From NCBI GenBank assembly GCA_024232355.1, contig JAAEPW010000212.1, positions 1-5,234 on the forward strand: a stretch of 5,234 nucleotides of DNA, in the 5' to 3' direction. Positions 1 to 5,230 of this stretch are shown piece by piece. The notes under the pieces were generated by a model, which was not told the DNA's origin, searched no databases, and worked only from the letters and a program-made list of their open reading frames with translations. This stretch comes from Chloroflexota bacterium (GTDB lineage: Bacteria; Chloroflexota; Anaerolineae; B4-G1). The translations under genes and the position numbers were made by a program. Every line of letters begins with the position of its first letter. The first letter of the stretch is position 1.

Positions 1-632
1 CCCCCTGTGCATTGGATCACGATTTTGAGACGGTCCGAGTTTGCCATCATTGGTCCGGGACGTGAGAGGAAGACGCCTGGCTCGCTGGCAGCCCAGATGT
101 GGAGAGCGTGGGCCTCGGTAATTCCTTTTAGCACACCTTCTCCCACTAGGGTTGCCCCACCACTCCCTTTGATGGGGTTTTCCTCGGCACGCTGGAAGAC
201 GAAGCGCAGGTTATGAGTGACGGGGATGTCGTTTTCCAGCAAAGCCTTGAGGGCACCCAAAAGCATAGCGGCGTGGGCGTCGTGCCCGCAGGCGTGCATA
301 ACGCCAGCGTTTTGAGAAGAGAATGAAAGTCCGGTCTGTTCTTGAATGGGGATTGCGTCTACGTCTGCCCGCAGGAGGATTCGGTCCAGGTTTTGGTCAA
401 AGGTGACGTCGACCCAGATGCCGCCTTTGGCCTGGTGGATATTGACTAGGGGCCTCTGTGAACGCTGTGCATTTGCCTTGATCCCATCGATCTGCTGGCG
501 TATGAATGCTAGCGTTTCCTCTTCTTCCCAACATAGCTCGGGAATCTGATGCAAGTGATGGCGAATATCTACTACCCAAGGCTGCATATTTTGTGCCACT
601 TTGATTAGGGCCGCTGCTAGTTCAGCTGTCAT
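1..632 (-). CDS. M20-family amidohydrolase/peptidase (M20D-like), N-terminal 210 residues, cut by the left window edge
   Basis: Cytosolic metal-dependent hydrolase of the M20D group (aminoacylase, carboxypeptidase and IAA-amino-acid-hydrolase-like enzymes), which cleave N-acyl or amide bonds of amino-acid conjugates. Seen in the translation: RHHLHQIPEL (24-33), the usual N-terminal signature; RADVDAIP (88-95); the metal site MHACGHDAH (112-120) with Cys115 and His117; QRAEE (147-151) with the catalytic/metal Glu pair 150-151; and His175/His178 in AHALHIW. The sequence after about residue 193 (GPMMANSD) looks like the start of the dimerisation domain. Family members are about 390-430 aa, so roughly half is visible, and the frame is open to the edge. 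The ATG at 630-632 is preceded by AAAGGA seven bases upstream, which settles the start. No signal peptide is seen. The exact substrate cannot be read from this half. It is separated from its upstream neighbour by about 450 bp, so it is probably transcribed alone. Confidence 0.93.
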   Translation of the reverse strand, partial: MTAELAAALIKVAQNMQPWVVDIRHHLHQIPELCWEEEETLAFIRQQIDGIKANAQRSQRPLVNIHQAKGGIWVDVTFDQNLDRILLRADVDAIPIQEQTGLSFSSQNAGVMHACGHDAHAAMLLGALKALLENDIPVTHNLRFVFQRAEENPIKGSGGATLVGEGVLKGITEAHALHIWAASEPGVFLSRPGPMMANSDRLKIVIQCTG

Positions 633-906
633 TGTTATATCCTTTCTCCAAATCTGTCTTGTGCTTTTTATCAAGTCGCGCACTTTTTTGGGGTTTGCCG
701 TCTCGGCCAGGGCTTTGTGTTCTCTGTTCGGTGACTTGCTGCCGTGGCCGGTGCTTTGTTTTCCGAAGTCAAATGGTTCTTTTTTGGGTTGTCGCGTTTT
801 GCGAAATCCATAGGTTATTTATGGCTCGAGTGGGCTATTTGGGTCACAAAGGTGCGAAGTGGGTGGGGTGGGAAATGGGGTTAGGATGGCTTGTTGTTTG
901 TGTTTC

Positions 907-934
907 ACTTCGTAAAAGGACTGTTTTGCGAAGT
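907..934. repeat. Inverted repeat, 11-bp arms
   Basis: ACTTCGTAAAA (907-917) pairs with TTTTGCGAAGT (924-934) across a 6-base loop, with one T/G position that would be a wobble pair in RNA. It lies about 150 bp past the stop of the YegP-like gene in the direction of transcription. No run of T follows on either strand, so it is not a canonical intrinsic terminator. It could be an RNA-stabilising 3' hairpin or a protein-binding site. The TTTTGCGAAGT arm occurs again at 1727-1737. Confidence 0.5.
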
Positions 935-949
935 CTGTTGGGGCCTTTC

Positions 950-970
950 TGAGCTGCCTTTGGGGGCTCA
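950..970. repeat. Short GC-rich inverted repeat
   Basis: TGAGC (950-954) and GCTCA (966-970) are complementary. Pairing can continue through CC/GG to a small TTT(G) loop, with one mismatch and one wobble. No T-run follows on either strand, so at most it is a weak structural element downstream of the YegP-like gene. Confidence 0.35.
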
Positions 971-983
971 AACGGTGTGTTCT

Positions 984-1085
984 GGGCGACGCATTCCTTG
1001 GTGAAACTCTTTGTAGACAAGAGTGAAACGTGGTGGGGAATGGGTCTTGTGTTGGAATGTCCAGCGTGGAATGCATCGCCCCTAC
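984..1085. repeat. 102-bp element with terminal inverted repeats, copy 1
   Basis: The ends are GGGCGACGCATTCC (984-997) and GGAATGCATCGCCC (1068-1081), 14-base inverted repeats with one mismatch; the right end continues CCTAC to 1085. The core ACGTGGTGGGGAATG lies at 1028-1042. An element of identical length, with the same ends and with the core at the same offset (44 bases), lies at 1780-1881 in the same orientation. This copy begins two bases after the stop codon of the YegP-like gene. It has no coding capacity of its own. This size and structure fit a small non-autonomous mobile element (MITE) or a REP/BIME-like sequence. No target duplication is obvious in the flanks. Confidence 0.78.
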
Positions 1086-1087
1086 CA

Positions 1088-1630
1088 TTATTCTTCGGTG
1101 GTTGTGGCGGCTGGGGCGTAGTTGATGATGGATTGGGCTCCTTTGTTGGCGCTGGATTTGCGTTTGTACATTTGGCTGGTGCCTATGATTTGGTTGTTGG
1201 CGGCTTTGAGGACAAAGTAGGGTTGACCGGCTTTGGATGTGCGGTGTTCGATGTTTTCTGGTTGGGCGTTTTTCTGGACGGATTCGATGCTGTTGGCGGC
1301 GCCTTGTTTGGAGGCGTAGCCTTCGCTGGAGAGGATGATTTCGCCGTTGGGGGCTTTGAGACGGAAGTACCATTGGTCGCTGGCGGATTGGTATAGTTCG
1401 AATTTGCCGGGGCGGGGCTTTTTGTCTGGGGCTGACCATTTGAATTCTAGTTCGAGTTCGGTCTCGCCTTCTTTGTGTTCGTATTCGAGGAGGATTTCTA
1501 CTTGGGGGGATAGGGAGATGGTGAGGTCGTCGAGTTGGATGGGTTCGGGGGTGTCGCTTTCTAGGGATTGAGCGATTTGGCGGAGTAGGGTTGCTGCTTG
1601 AGATTTTTCTAATTCTTTTTCGAGTTCCAT
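1088..1630 (-). CDS. Amphi-Trp-like domain plus two DUF1508 (YegP) modules, 180 aa
   Basis: Small, soluble, highly charged protein with no signal peptide or membrane segment. Residues 1-66 form a helix, then strands rich in Leu/Ile alternating with Glu, ending in LELEFKW with Trp65. This resembles the short amphi-Trp domain. Two DUF1508 modules follow: residues 76-121 (FELYQSASDQWYFRLKA, then NGEIIL and SEGYASKQGAANSI) and 124-172 (GQPYFVLKAANNQIIG, then SQMYKRKSSANKGAQSI). They share the pattern FxLKAxNxxII-x-S-x-x-Y-x-x-K-x-x-A-x-x-x-x-x-S-I. This is the tandem layout of E. coli YegP, whose biochemical role is not established. I chose ATG 1628-1630 because AAGGAG lies 10 bases upstream (1641-1646). 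An in-frame TTG at 1660 would add ten basic residues but would place that ribosome site inside the coding sequence. The gene has its own candidate promoter and is not tied to mcrB. Its coding frame is the only credible one here. Confidence 0.88.
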   Translation of the reverse strand: MELEKELEKSQAATLLRQIAQSLESDTPEPIQLDDLTISLSPQVEILLEYEHKEGETELELEFKWSAPDKKPRPGKFELYQSASDQWYFRLKAPNGEIILSSEGYASKQGAANSIESVQKNAQPENIEHRTSKAGQPYFVLKAANNQIIGTSQMYKRKSSANKGAQSIINYAPAATTTEE

Positions 1631-1656
1631 TGGTTTTGTTCTCCTTGTAGTTTTGG

Positions 1657-1676
1657 GCAAGGTTCAGAGACCTTGC
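1657..1676. other. Perfect 7-bp hairpin in the leader of the YegP-like gene
   Basis: GCAAGGT (1657-1663) and ACCTTGC (1670-1676) pair perfectly around a 6-base loop, ending 26 bases before the chosen ATG. On the plus strand it is followed by TTTTT (1677-1681), the form of a weak intrinsic terminator that would stop antisense transcription entering from the left. On the minus strand it would sit in the mRNA 5' leader just ahead of the ribosome site. Which role applies cannot be told from sequence. Confidence 0.5.
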
Positions 1677-1697
1677 TTTTTACTTGACTCTTGGGTA

Positions 1698-1725
1698 AGT
1701 ATATTTGTTTTTGTGGGATGGGCAA
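1698..1725 (-). promoter_or_regulatory. Candidate sigma-70-type promoter for the YegP-like gene
   Basis: Read on the minus strand, TTGCCC (1720-1725, 4/6 to the -35 consensus) is followed by a 16-base spacer and TATACT (1698-1703, 5/6 to the -10 consensus). A start near 1690 would give a leader of about 60 bases containing the 1657-1676 hairpin. The -35 overlaps an 11-base palindrome, GCAAATTTTGC (1722-1732), and the TTTTGCGAAGT motif (1727-1737), which could be a binding site. The assignment rests on consensus matching alone. Confidence 0.4.
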
Positions 1726-1779
1726 ATTTTGCGAAGTTGAGGTGAGGTGATGGGGAGCGGAGGAGTTACTCACGATTGA

Positions 1780-1881
1780 GGGCAACGCATTCCCGTTGAC
1801 GATCTTTGTGATCTGAGTGGAAGACGTGGTGGGGAATGCTCTTTCTACAAGGATGGCTGGCGCGGAATGCGTCGCCCCTAC
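1780..1881. repeat. 102-bp element with terminal inverted repeats, copy 2
   Basis: The ends are GGGCAACGCATTCC (1780-1793) and GGAATGCGTCGCCC (1864-1877), followed by CCTAC to 1881 as in copy 1; the core ACGTGGTGGGGAATG lies at 1824-1838. It is the same length and orientation as 984-1085, with the centre more diverged and small compensating shifts. A minus-strand frame starting at 1908 reads through it, and this kind of element commonly creates false reading frames. The rest of the spacer (1882-1975) holds no gene and no convincing terminator for mcrB, only a 5-bp hairpin at 1910-1926. Confidence 0.78.
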
Positions 1882-1975
1882 ATTGGTTTTGGTGGTTGGT
1901 TTGGTCATTGTGTTTCCCTAGAACACGGATCAGGTGGATTTTAGTGGGAGCGGCAGATTGAAAAGTTACAACGAG

Positions 1976-4195
1976 CTATTTATGCCTCTGCGCGAGCTTG
2001 GCCAGAGCAATCACCAAATCATCTCCAGTTTGCCGCCCGATCTCGAAATCTAGCCCCATATCTTGGGCGTCTTGAATGTCTGGCTCTACATCTGTGCGGA
2101 AGGGGGCGAGTAGCTCGGCCAGTCTGTCGCGTTGGCTGTAAAAGTATTCCTCCATCAAGGGGACGATCTGATTGTTCCACACGAACTCTAGTACTTGGAC
2201 CTGTTCCTCTTTGCTGGCCTGGGACACTGTCATAAAATAGCTGTGCCCGATCTGGTGGTCGCGGTCCAGATATTTTCTGATGCCTTGGTTAAGGCTGCAC
2301 AGTAGATCATCCAACGGCACAAACGCCTCGGCAGATTCCACCTGTGCTCCATCCAACAACTTGGCGCGAGGCATCAACTCGACAAACGCAAAACGACGAC
2401 GGAGCGCTACATCCAGAAGGGCAATGCTTCTATCGGCGGTGTTCATCGTGCCGATGATATAGAGGTTTGCGGGGACCGAAAACGATTCGCCACTGTAGGG
2501 CAGGGTCACCGATAATGCGTTTTTCTCCCCGATCCGCTTGTCGTCCTCAAGGAGTGAGATTAGTTCCCCCAGGATCTTGGCGATGTTCCCTCGGTTGATC
2601 TCGTCAATGACGAGTACGTATTTGTTGGAGGGATCTCCACCAGCGCGGCTGCAGATACGCTTGAAAACACCAGGAACGATCTCATAGGACACGTCTCCAG
2701 GGCTCTCATCAGATTGCACTGGTCTCAAACCTTCGACAAAGTCCTCGTAGGCGTAGGATTGATGAAAGGTGGCCCATTTGATAAACTCGGCGGTAGTAAC
2801 ATCGGTTACCTCGGAAGGCCGGAGTGCGTGCATTTGCTCAGCAAGGTTTTCCTTGATGTATTCTTGGCCCACATCGGTAAGCGACCAGCGGCTTTGGTCG
2901 TCCTTGTCAAAAAGATAGGGTTCTCGTCTGCCTATGACCTTGACAGTCTCGCTTTCCAGTGATGTATGCCATTGCAGATGCCCCCATACGTTTTGACGGG
3001 GCTGCTTGACGGGTGAAATTCGGTACAGGGTTTGCACTACTGACATGTCGAGTATCTCGGAAACAGAGTGGTTTCCTTTTGGACCAGCGAGGTACATCCC
3101 CAGGGCTATTACTTCCCAAGAAGCAAGGTTTTCTATTACCCTTTGAATGGCGGCAGGTTTTGAAAGGGGCTGCCGCGTTTGAGGTTCAACGAGTGCTTCT
3201 GCTACCCTTTTGGCAATGTACGTCTTGCCAGTGCCAGGAGGACCGTATAGAATCACGTTTCGAGTTCGGTCAAGAATGGATATCACTGTCAAGAGGTCGT
3301 CATTGTCTGGAATGTCTCCCTCTGTCATAGAGAGGGTCGGTTCAACTCGGACTGGTGTGGGCTCTTGGTCAGCATTTTCCTTTTTCGCGGGGGGTGTATG
3401 CTTTGGTCTCCACTCCCCCATCAGGTGATCATAAAAGTCAAAGGGATGATCCAATTCATCAAATCTATCTGAGAGCGCAGCTCTGATCTGTCGAATGGCT
3501 TGATCGAGATCGTTGGGAACAGGTTCTTTTAGTTGATCGTGGTACGTTTTGATTATACTTTGTTTATCTCGGGTGCTGATGCTGCGCTCGTAATGGTCGG
3601 GGAACGCCAGGTAAAGCATCGCATGGCGCATGTCGTATGCCCGGTCATTCTTGCTGGGAATGCTCTCAAGGATCTCGTCTAGCAACCTCTGCATCTCTTG
3701 TGGGTCACGCAGGATCGGTTCTGGATCTGTCGACTCTTTCAAACGATTCGCGAACAACAGAATCAGCCAGAATTGACTATATTTGTAATGATATCTTAAC
3801 GAGGTTCGCGTGAAACCCGCTTCTTGAGCTTGCCATATTTCGGCGTCGGCAGGAGGCGGCGTTTGCCCACCTTGGTGAGCGGCCCAGTGAATGTCAGTGT
3901 GTCTTTTTTCCAGTGTGATGAAACTTGAAGGCAAAAAATAGACGTAATAGACATCGCATAGGATCATCCAGTGTTGGGGAGAAACGCCGGTCATTTGTTC
4001 CTTGAGCTTGTCTTCAAAGGAGAGATCCTCCCCAAGTGCTGGCGCGTCAACCATCTGCCGTTTGACCTCGGCTACGTTCTCTGGGGTCCAGACCTCCTCA
4101 TTTGGCCACAATAACGATTGGTTGTTCAGTATGCAGCGGTTCAGAAACTGTTCGAACGCATCGTACAAGAGTTCGTATCTAGGTAGTCGAGCCAT
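1976..4195 (-). CDS. mcrB: McrB-type AAA+ GTPase of a modification-dependent (type IV) restriction system
   Basis: 739 aa, the motor and recognition subunit of an McrBC system; in the family it forms hexameric rings that hydrolyse GTP and translocate DNA with McrC. Seen: an N-terminal region (1-260), rich in aromatic residues, with MRHAMLYLAFPDHYERSIS at 189-207; a Pro/Glu/Lys linker (about 263-300); Walker A GPPGTGKT (318-325); Walker B VLVIDEIN (527-534); the McrB signature MNTADRS (584-590); the arginine-finger stretch DVALRRRF (595-602); and IGHSYFM (649-655). Between Walker A and the conserved FHQSYAYEDFVEG (477-489), residues about 350-450 form an extra block resembling a winged helix, ending RWSLTDVGQEYI. 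At 739 aa it is much longer than E. coli McrB (about 460). The start is clear: GGAGGAGG (4205-4212) lies nine bases upstream. It overlaps the mcrC end by 17 bases, implying translational coupling. No frameshift or missing key residue is seen. I do not recognise the N-terminal domain. Confidence 0.94.
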   Translation of the reverse strand: MARLPRYELLYDAFEQFLNRCILNNQSLLWPNEEVWTPENVAEVKRQMVDAPALGEDLSFEDKLKEQMTGVSPQHWMILCDVYYVYFLPSSFITLEKRHTDIHWAAHQGGQTPPPADAEIWQAQEAGFTRTSLRYHYKYSQFWLILLFANRLKESTDPEPILRDPQEMQRLLDEILESIPSKNDRAYDMRHAMLYLAFPDHYERSISTRDKQSIIKTYHDQLKEPVPNDLDQAIRQIRAALSDRFDELDHPFDFYDHLMGEWRPKHTPPAKKENADQEPTPVRVEPTLSMTEGDIPDNDDLLTVISILDRTRNVILYGPPGTGKTYIAKRVAEALVEPQTRQPLSKPAAIQRVIENLASWEVIALGMYLAGPKGNHSVSEILDMSVVQTLYRISPVKQPRQNVWGHLQWHTSLESETVKVIGRREPYLFDKDDQSRWSLTDVGQEYIKENLAEQMHALRPSEVTDVTTAEFIKWATFHQSYAYEDFVEGLRPVQSDESPGDVSYEIVPGVFKRICSRAGGDPSNKYVLVIDEINRGNIAKILGELISLLEDDKRIGEKNALSVTLPYSGESFSVPANLYIIGTMNTADRSIALLDVALRRRFAFVELMPRAKLLDGAQVESAEAFVPLDDLLCSLNQGIRKYLDRDHQIGHSYFMTVSQASKEEQVQVLEFVWNNQIVPLMEEYFYSQRDRLAELLAPFRTDVEPDIQDAQDMGLDFEIGRQTGDDLVIALAKLAQRHK

Positions 4196-5051
4196 AGCGT
4201 GGTACCTCCTCCAAAATTCTTCTCACATCGCGAATTAGGTCGTCTGGACGATTCAACGGTTGGTGCAAGTTGATCGTAGCGGCAACGAGATGGTTATGAT
4301 GCCCCAGCGTTTCGAACTTGACAGGGGTCGTTGGGGATTTTGCCCATTGAGGATACAGCAGCAGCGTCTGGGGGCATTCTAGTCGGGCCGCATAGGCCAA
4401 CATCTGGTACACGTCTCTTTCCGAGACGCCTAACTTGCGACGGCTTTTGTCCAACTGTTTGTATTTTGTATCTATGATCAGCACCGCTTTACCCGAGGGA
4501 CTGGTGAACAAGAGATCCGGCACGAGTTGAAAAGCCTTTTGACGGTCCGGCAGCTTTTCGGCCAGGTAGATCGCTTGGCCCTGCGACTGCGCTCTGATAC
4601 GAACGTCGCGCCACGCTTGTGGGAGAATGCGCCCACGGTATCGGGCGAGAAATCTGTAGACGAATTCCTCGAACAGGCGGTTCATATCAAAGACGAAAGC
4701 AAAGGTGTGATGCTGTCCGGCCGCAAGTTGCAGGGCGCTGTTCTCGATGAAGAGACGGGCGAGGTTGAAAGCCGGTCGGAAACGTTCGTTCAGGCGAGTG
4801 AAATGTACCTGCTCAAGATGAGCGTAGGAGATCGTTCCTGGGTTCTGCACCGGAGCCAACCACTCGCGAATATCGCACAGCAACCGGCGATTGCTGGAAT
4901 CCTGAGTTCGCCACAGCAAGCGCTCGACGACAAATTTGAACACCTGGTTCAAAAAAGTGTCCGCAGAGAACTCGTCGTAGGCGACGTCAAAGACGTGCTT
5001 GATGCCCGGTCGGCGCATCAGTTGACGATCTAGCAGCCAGCGACCGCGCAT
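4179..5051 (-). CDS. mcrC: McrC-type nuclease subunit, probably N-terminally truncated
   Basis: 290 aa from the first in-frame ATG. McrC subunits bind the McrB ring, stimulate its GTPase and cut DNA with a PD-(D/E)xK nuclease domain. Seen: MRGRWLLDRQL (1-11) and YDEFSADTFLNQ (25-36), both conserved in mid-McrC; FDMNRLFEEFV (121-131); the catalytic VPDLLF with Asp179, then IIDTKYK with Asp194 and Lys196; and DVYQMLAYA (213-221), carrying the usual Gln/Tyr of the fold. The first Met falls inside the conserved region: the frame upstream reads on as RGLERSYVTVEETLPV, typical McrC sequence, yet no ATG, GTG or TTG occurs in the 59 codons back to a TAG at 5229-5231. At least 70 N-terminal residues expected from E. 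coli McrC, and more for longer relatives, are absent. In known McrC structures this part contacts the McrB pore. GAGGAG sits 12 bases before the ATG, a long spacing but possibly usable. It is either a pseudogene or a shortened form. Confidence 0.85.
   Translation of the reverse strand: MRGRWLLDRQLMRRPGIKHVFDVAYDEFSADTFLNQVFKFVVERLLWRTQDSSNRRLLCDIREWLAPVQNPGTISYAHLEQVHFTRLNERFRPAFNLARLFIENSALQLAAGQHHTFAFVFDMNRLFEEFVYRFLARYRGRILPQAWRDVRIRAQSQGQAIYLAEKLPDRQKAFQLVPDLLFTSPSGKAVLIIDTKYKQLDKSRRKLGVSERDVYQMLAYAARLECPQTLLLYPQWAKSPTTPVKFETLGHHNHLVAATINLHQPLNRPDDLIRDVRRILEEVPRYGSTT
4205..4212 (-). promoter_or_regulatory. Strong ribosome binding site for mcrB inside the mcrC 3' end
   Basis: GGAGGAGG on the minus strand, nine bases before the mcrB ATG and within the last codons of mcrC. 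With the 17-base overlap it indicates that mcrB is translated from the mcrC message but with its own efficient entry site, so McrB could be made even if mcrC translation is impaired. Confidence 0.8.
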
Positions 5052-5105
5052 GACGGGGAGCGTCTCCTCGACCGTGACGTACGAACGTTCCAGACCGCGC
5101 TTTAT
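5052..5105 (-). pseudogene. mcrC: In-frame McrC coding remnant with no start codon
   Basis: About 18 codons directly upstream of the mcrC ATG, in the same frame, read LIKRGLERSYVTVEETLPV. This matches the family pattern of a basic RRGL-like segment, Tyr, a Glu pair and then a conserved RGR motif. The DNA is as GC-rich as the rest of mcrC (41 of 60 bases in 5041-5100). It looks like coding sequence that has lost its beginning. The homology seems to end around 5100-5112, where composition changes sharply. Confidence 0.62.
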
Positions 5106-5111
5106 CAGCTT

Positions 5112-5141
5112 GCTATTACCCAGAACCTTTGTTCTGATAGC
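5112..5141. repeat. Bulged hairpin at the composition break
   Basis: GCTAT (5112-5116) pairs with ATAGC (5137-5141), and CAGAAC (5121-5126) pairs with GTTCTG (5131-5136) around a CTTT loop, leaving TACC (5117-5120) as a one-sided bulge: 11 base pairs in all. No T-run follows. Bulged subterminal hairpins near a junction are characteristic of IS200/IS605-type ends, but a regulatory or chance structure is equally possible. Confidence 0.5.
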
Positions 5142-5170
5142 GTAATATGAGAAACATTTGGCTGTATCAA
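5142..5170 (-). promoter_or_regulatory. Candidate promoter reading into mcrC
   Basis: On the minus strand, TTGATA (5165-5170, 5/6 to the -35 consensus) with a 17-base spacer and TATTAC (5142-5147, 4/6 to the -10 consensus). A start near 5135 would transcribe the truncated mcrC and mcrB with a leader of about 85 bases. It lies entirely in the AT-rich segment. AT-rich DNA gives such matches by chance, so this is weak. Confidence 0.3.
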
Positions 5171-5186
5171 AGCAAAACCTGTCACA

Positions 5187-5204
5187 AAATCGTATATCCG
5201 ATTT
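5187..5204. promoter_or_regulatory. Operator-like inverted repeat
   Basis: AAATCG (5187-5192) and CGATTT (5199-5204) flank TATATC. Outer bases GTCA (5181-5184) and TGAC (5204-5207) extend the symmetry with a small offset. The right arm overlaps the candidate plus-strand -35 at 5203-5208, the position expected of a repressor site, but no regulator gene is visible in the window. Confidence 0.35.
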
Positions 5205-5230
5205 GACTGAAAGTGAAAGTGGAGTAAACT
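5203..5230 (+). promoter_or_regulatory. Candidate plus-strand promoter, or translation start region, at the right edge
   Basis: TTGACT (5203-5208, 5/6 to the -35 consensus), a 16-base spacer containing a tandem GAAAGT, and TAAACT (5225-5230, 4/6 to the -10 consensus). Alternatively GGAG (5221-5224) six bases before ATG (5231-5233) makes this a ribosome site and start codon; both readings cannot hold for the same gene. Either suggests a gene transcribed away from mcrBC just outside the window. Confidence 0.3.

Larger units (their letters stand above)
633..983. other. Gene-free spacer upstream of the M20 gene
   Basis: About 350 bp, T-rich on the plus strand, between the M20 start and the first 102-bp element. 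Open frames here encode Cys/Trp/Phe-rich peptides with no recognisable domain, and I see no convincing ribosome site, so I do not call genes. The M20 ribosome site (TCCTTT on plus, 640-645) lies at the left end; I found no convincing -35/-10 pair for it. The stretch holds two inverted repeats (907-934 and 950-970) and two copies of a TTTTGCGAA motif (797-805 and 924-932). There is no U-tract terminator for the gene ending at 1088. Confidence 0.6.

Noticed and set aside
907..934. Intrinsic terminator for the YegP-like gene
   Set aside because: The stem is good, but no T-run follows it in the direction of transcription, so it is listed only as an inverted repeat.
632..952. A 106-codon plus-strand frame in the left spacer
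   Set aside because: The peptide is rich in Cys, Trp and Phe with no family resemblance. It starts at a TTG overlapping the M20 start codon on the other strand and lacks a ribosome site.
977..1396. A plus-strand frame rich in Gly, Val and Phe
   Set aside because: It is the antisense of the YegP-like gene and the 102-bp element. Its composition is typical of an antisense shadow and there is no ribosome site.
819..1439. A 206-codon minus-strand frame overlapping the YegP-like gene
   Set aside because: It is Arg/Gln/Pro-rich and lies in another frame of a well-supported gene and of the first repeat; it has no recognisable domain.
1609..1908. A 99-codon minus-strand frame with AGGGA six bases before its ATG
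   Set aside because: It reads straight through the second 102-bp element and across the promoter, leader and start of the YegP-like gene. The residues are Ser/Thr/Pro/Gln-rich with no domain, and part resembles the translation of the other element copy, so it is a by-product of the repeat.
4527..5033. A 168-codon plus-strand frame opposite mcrC
   Set aside because: It is entirely antisense to McrC, whose motifs are unmistakable, and its translation shows no domain.
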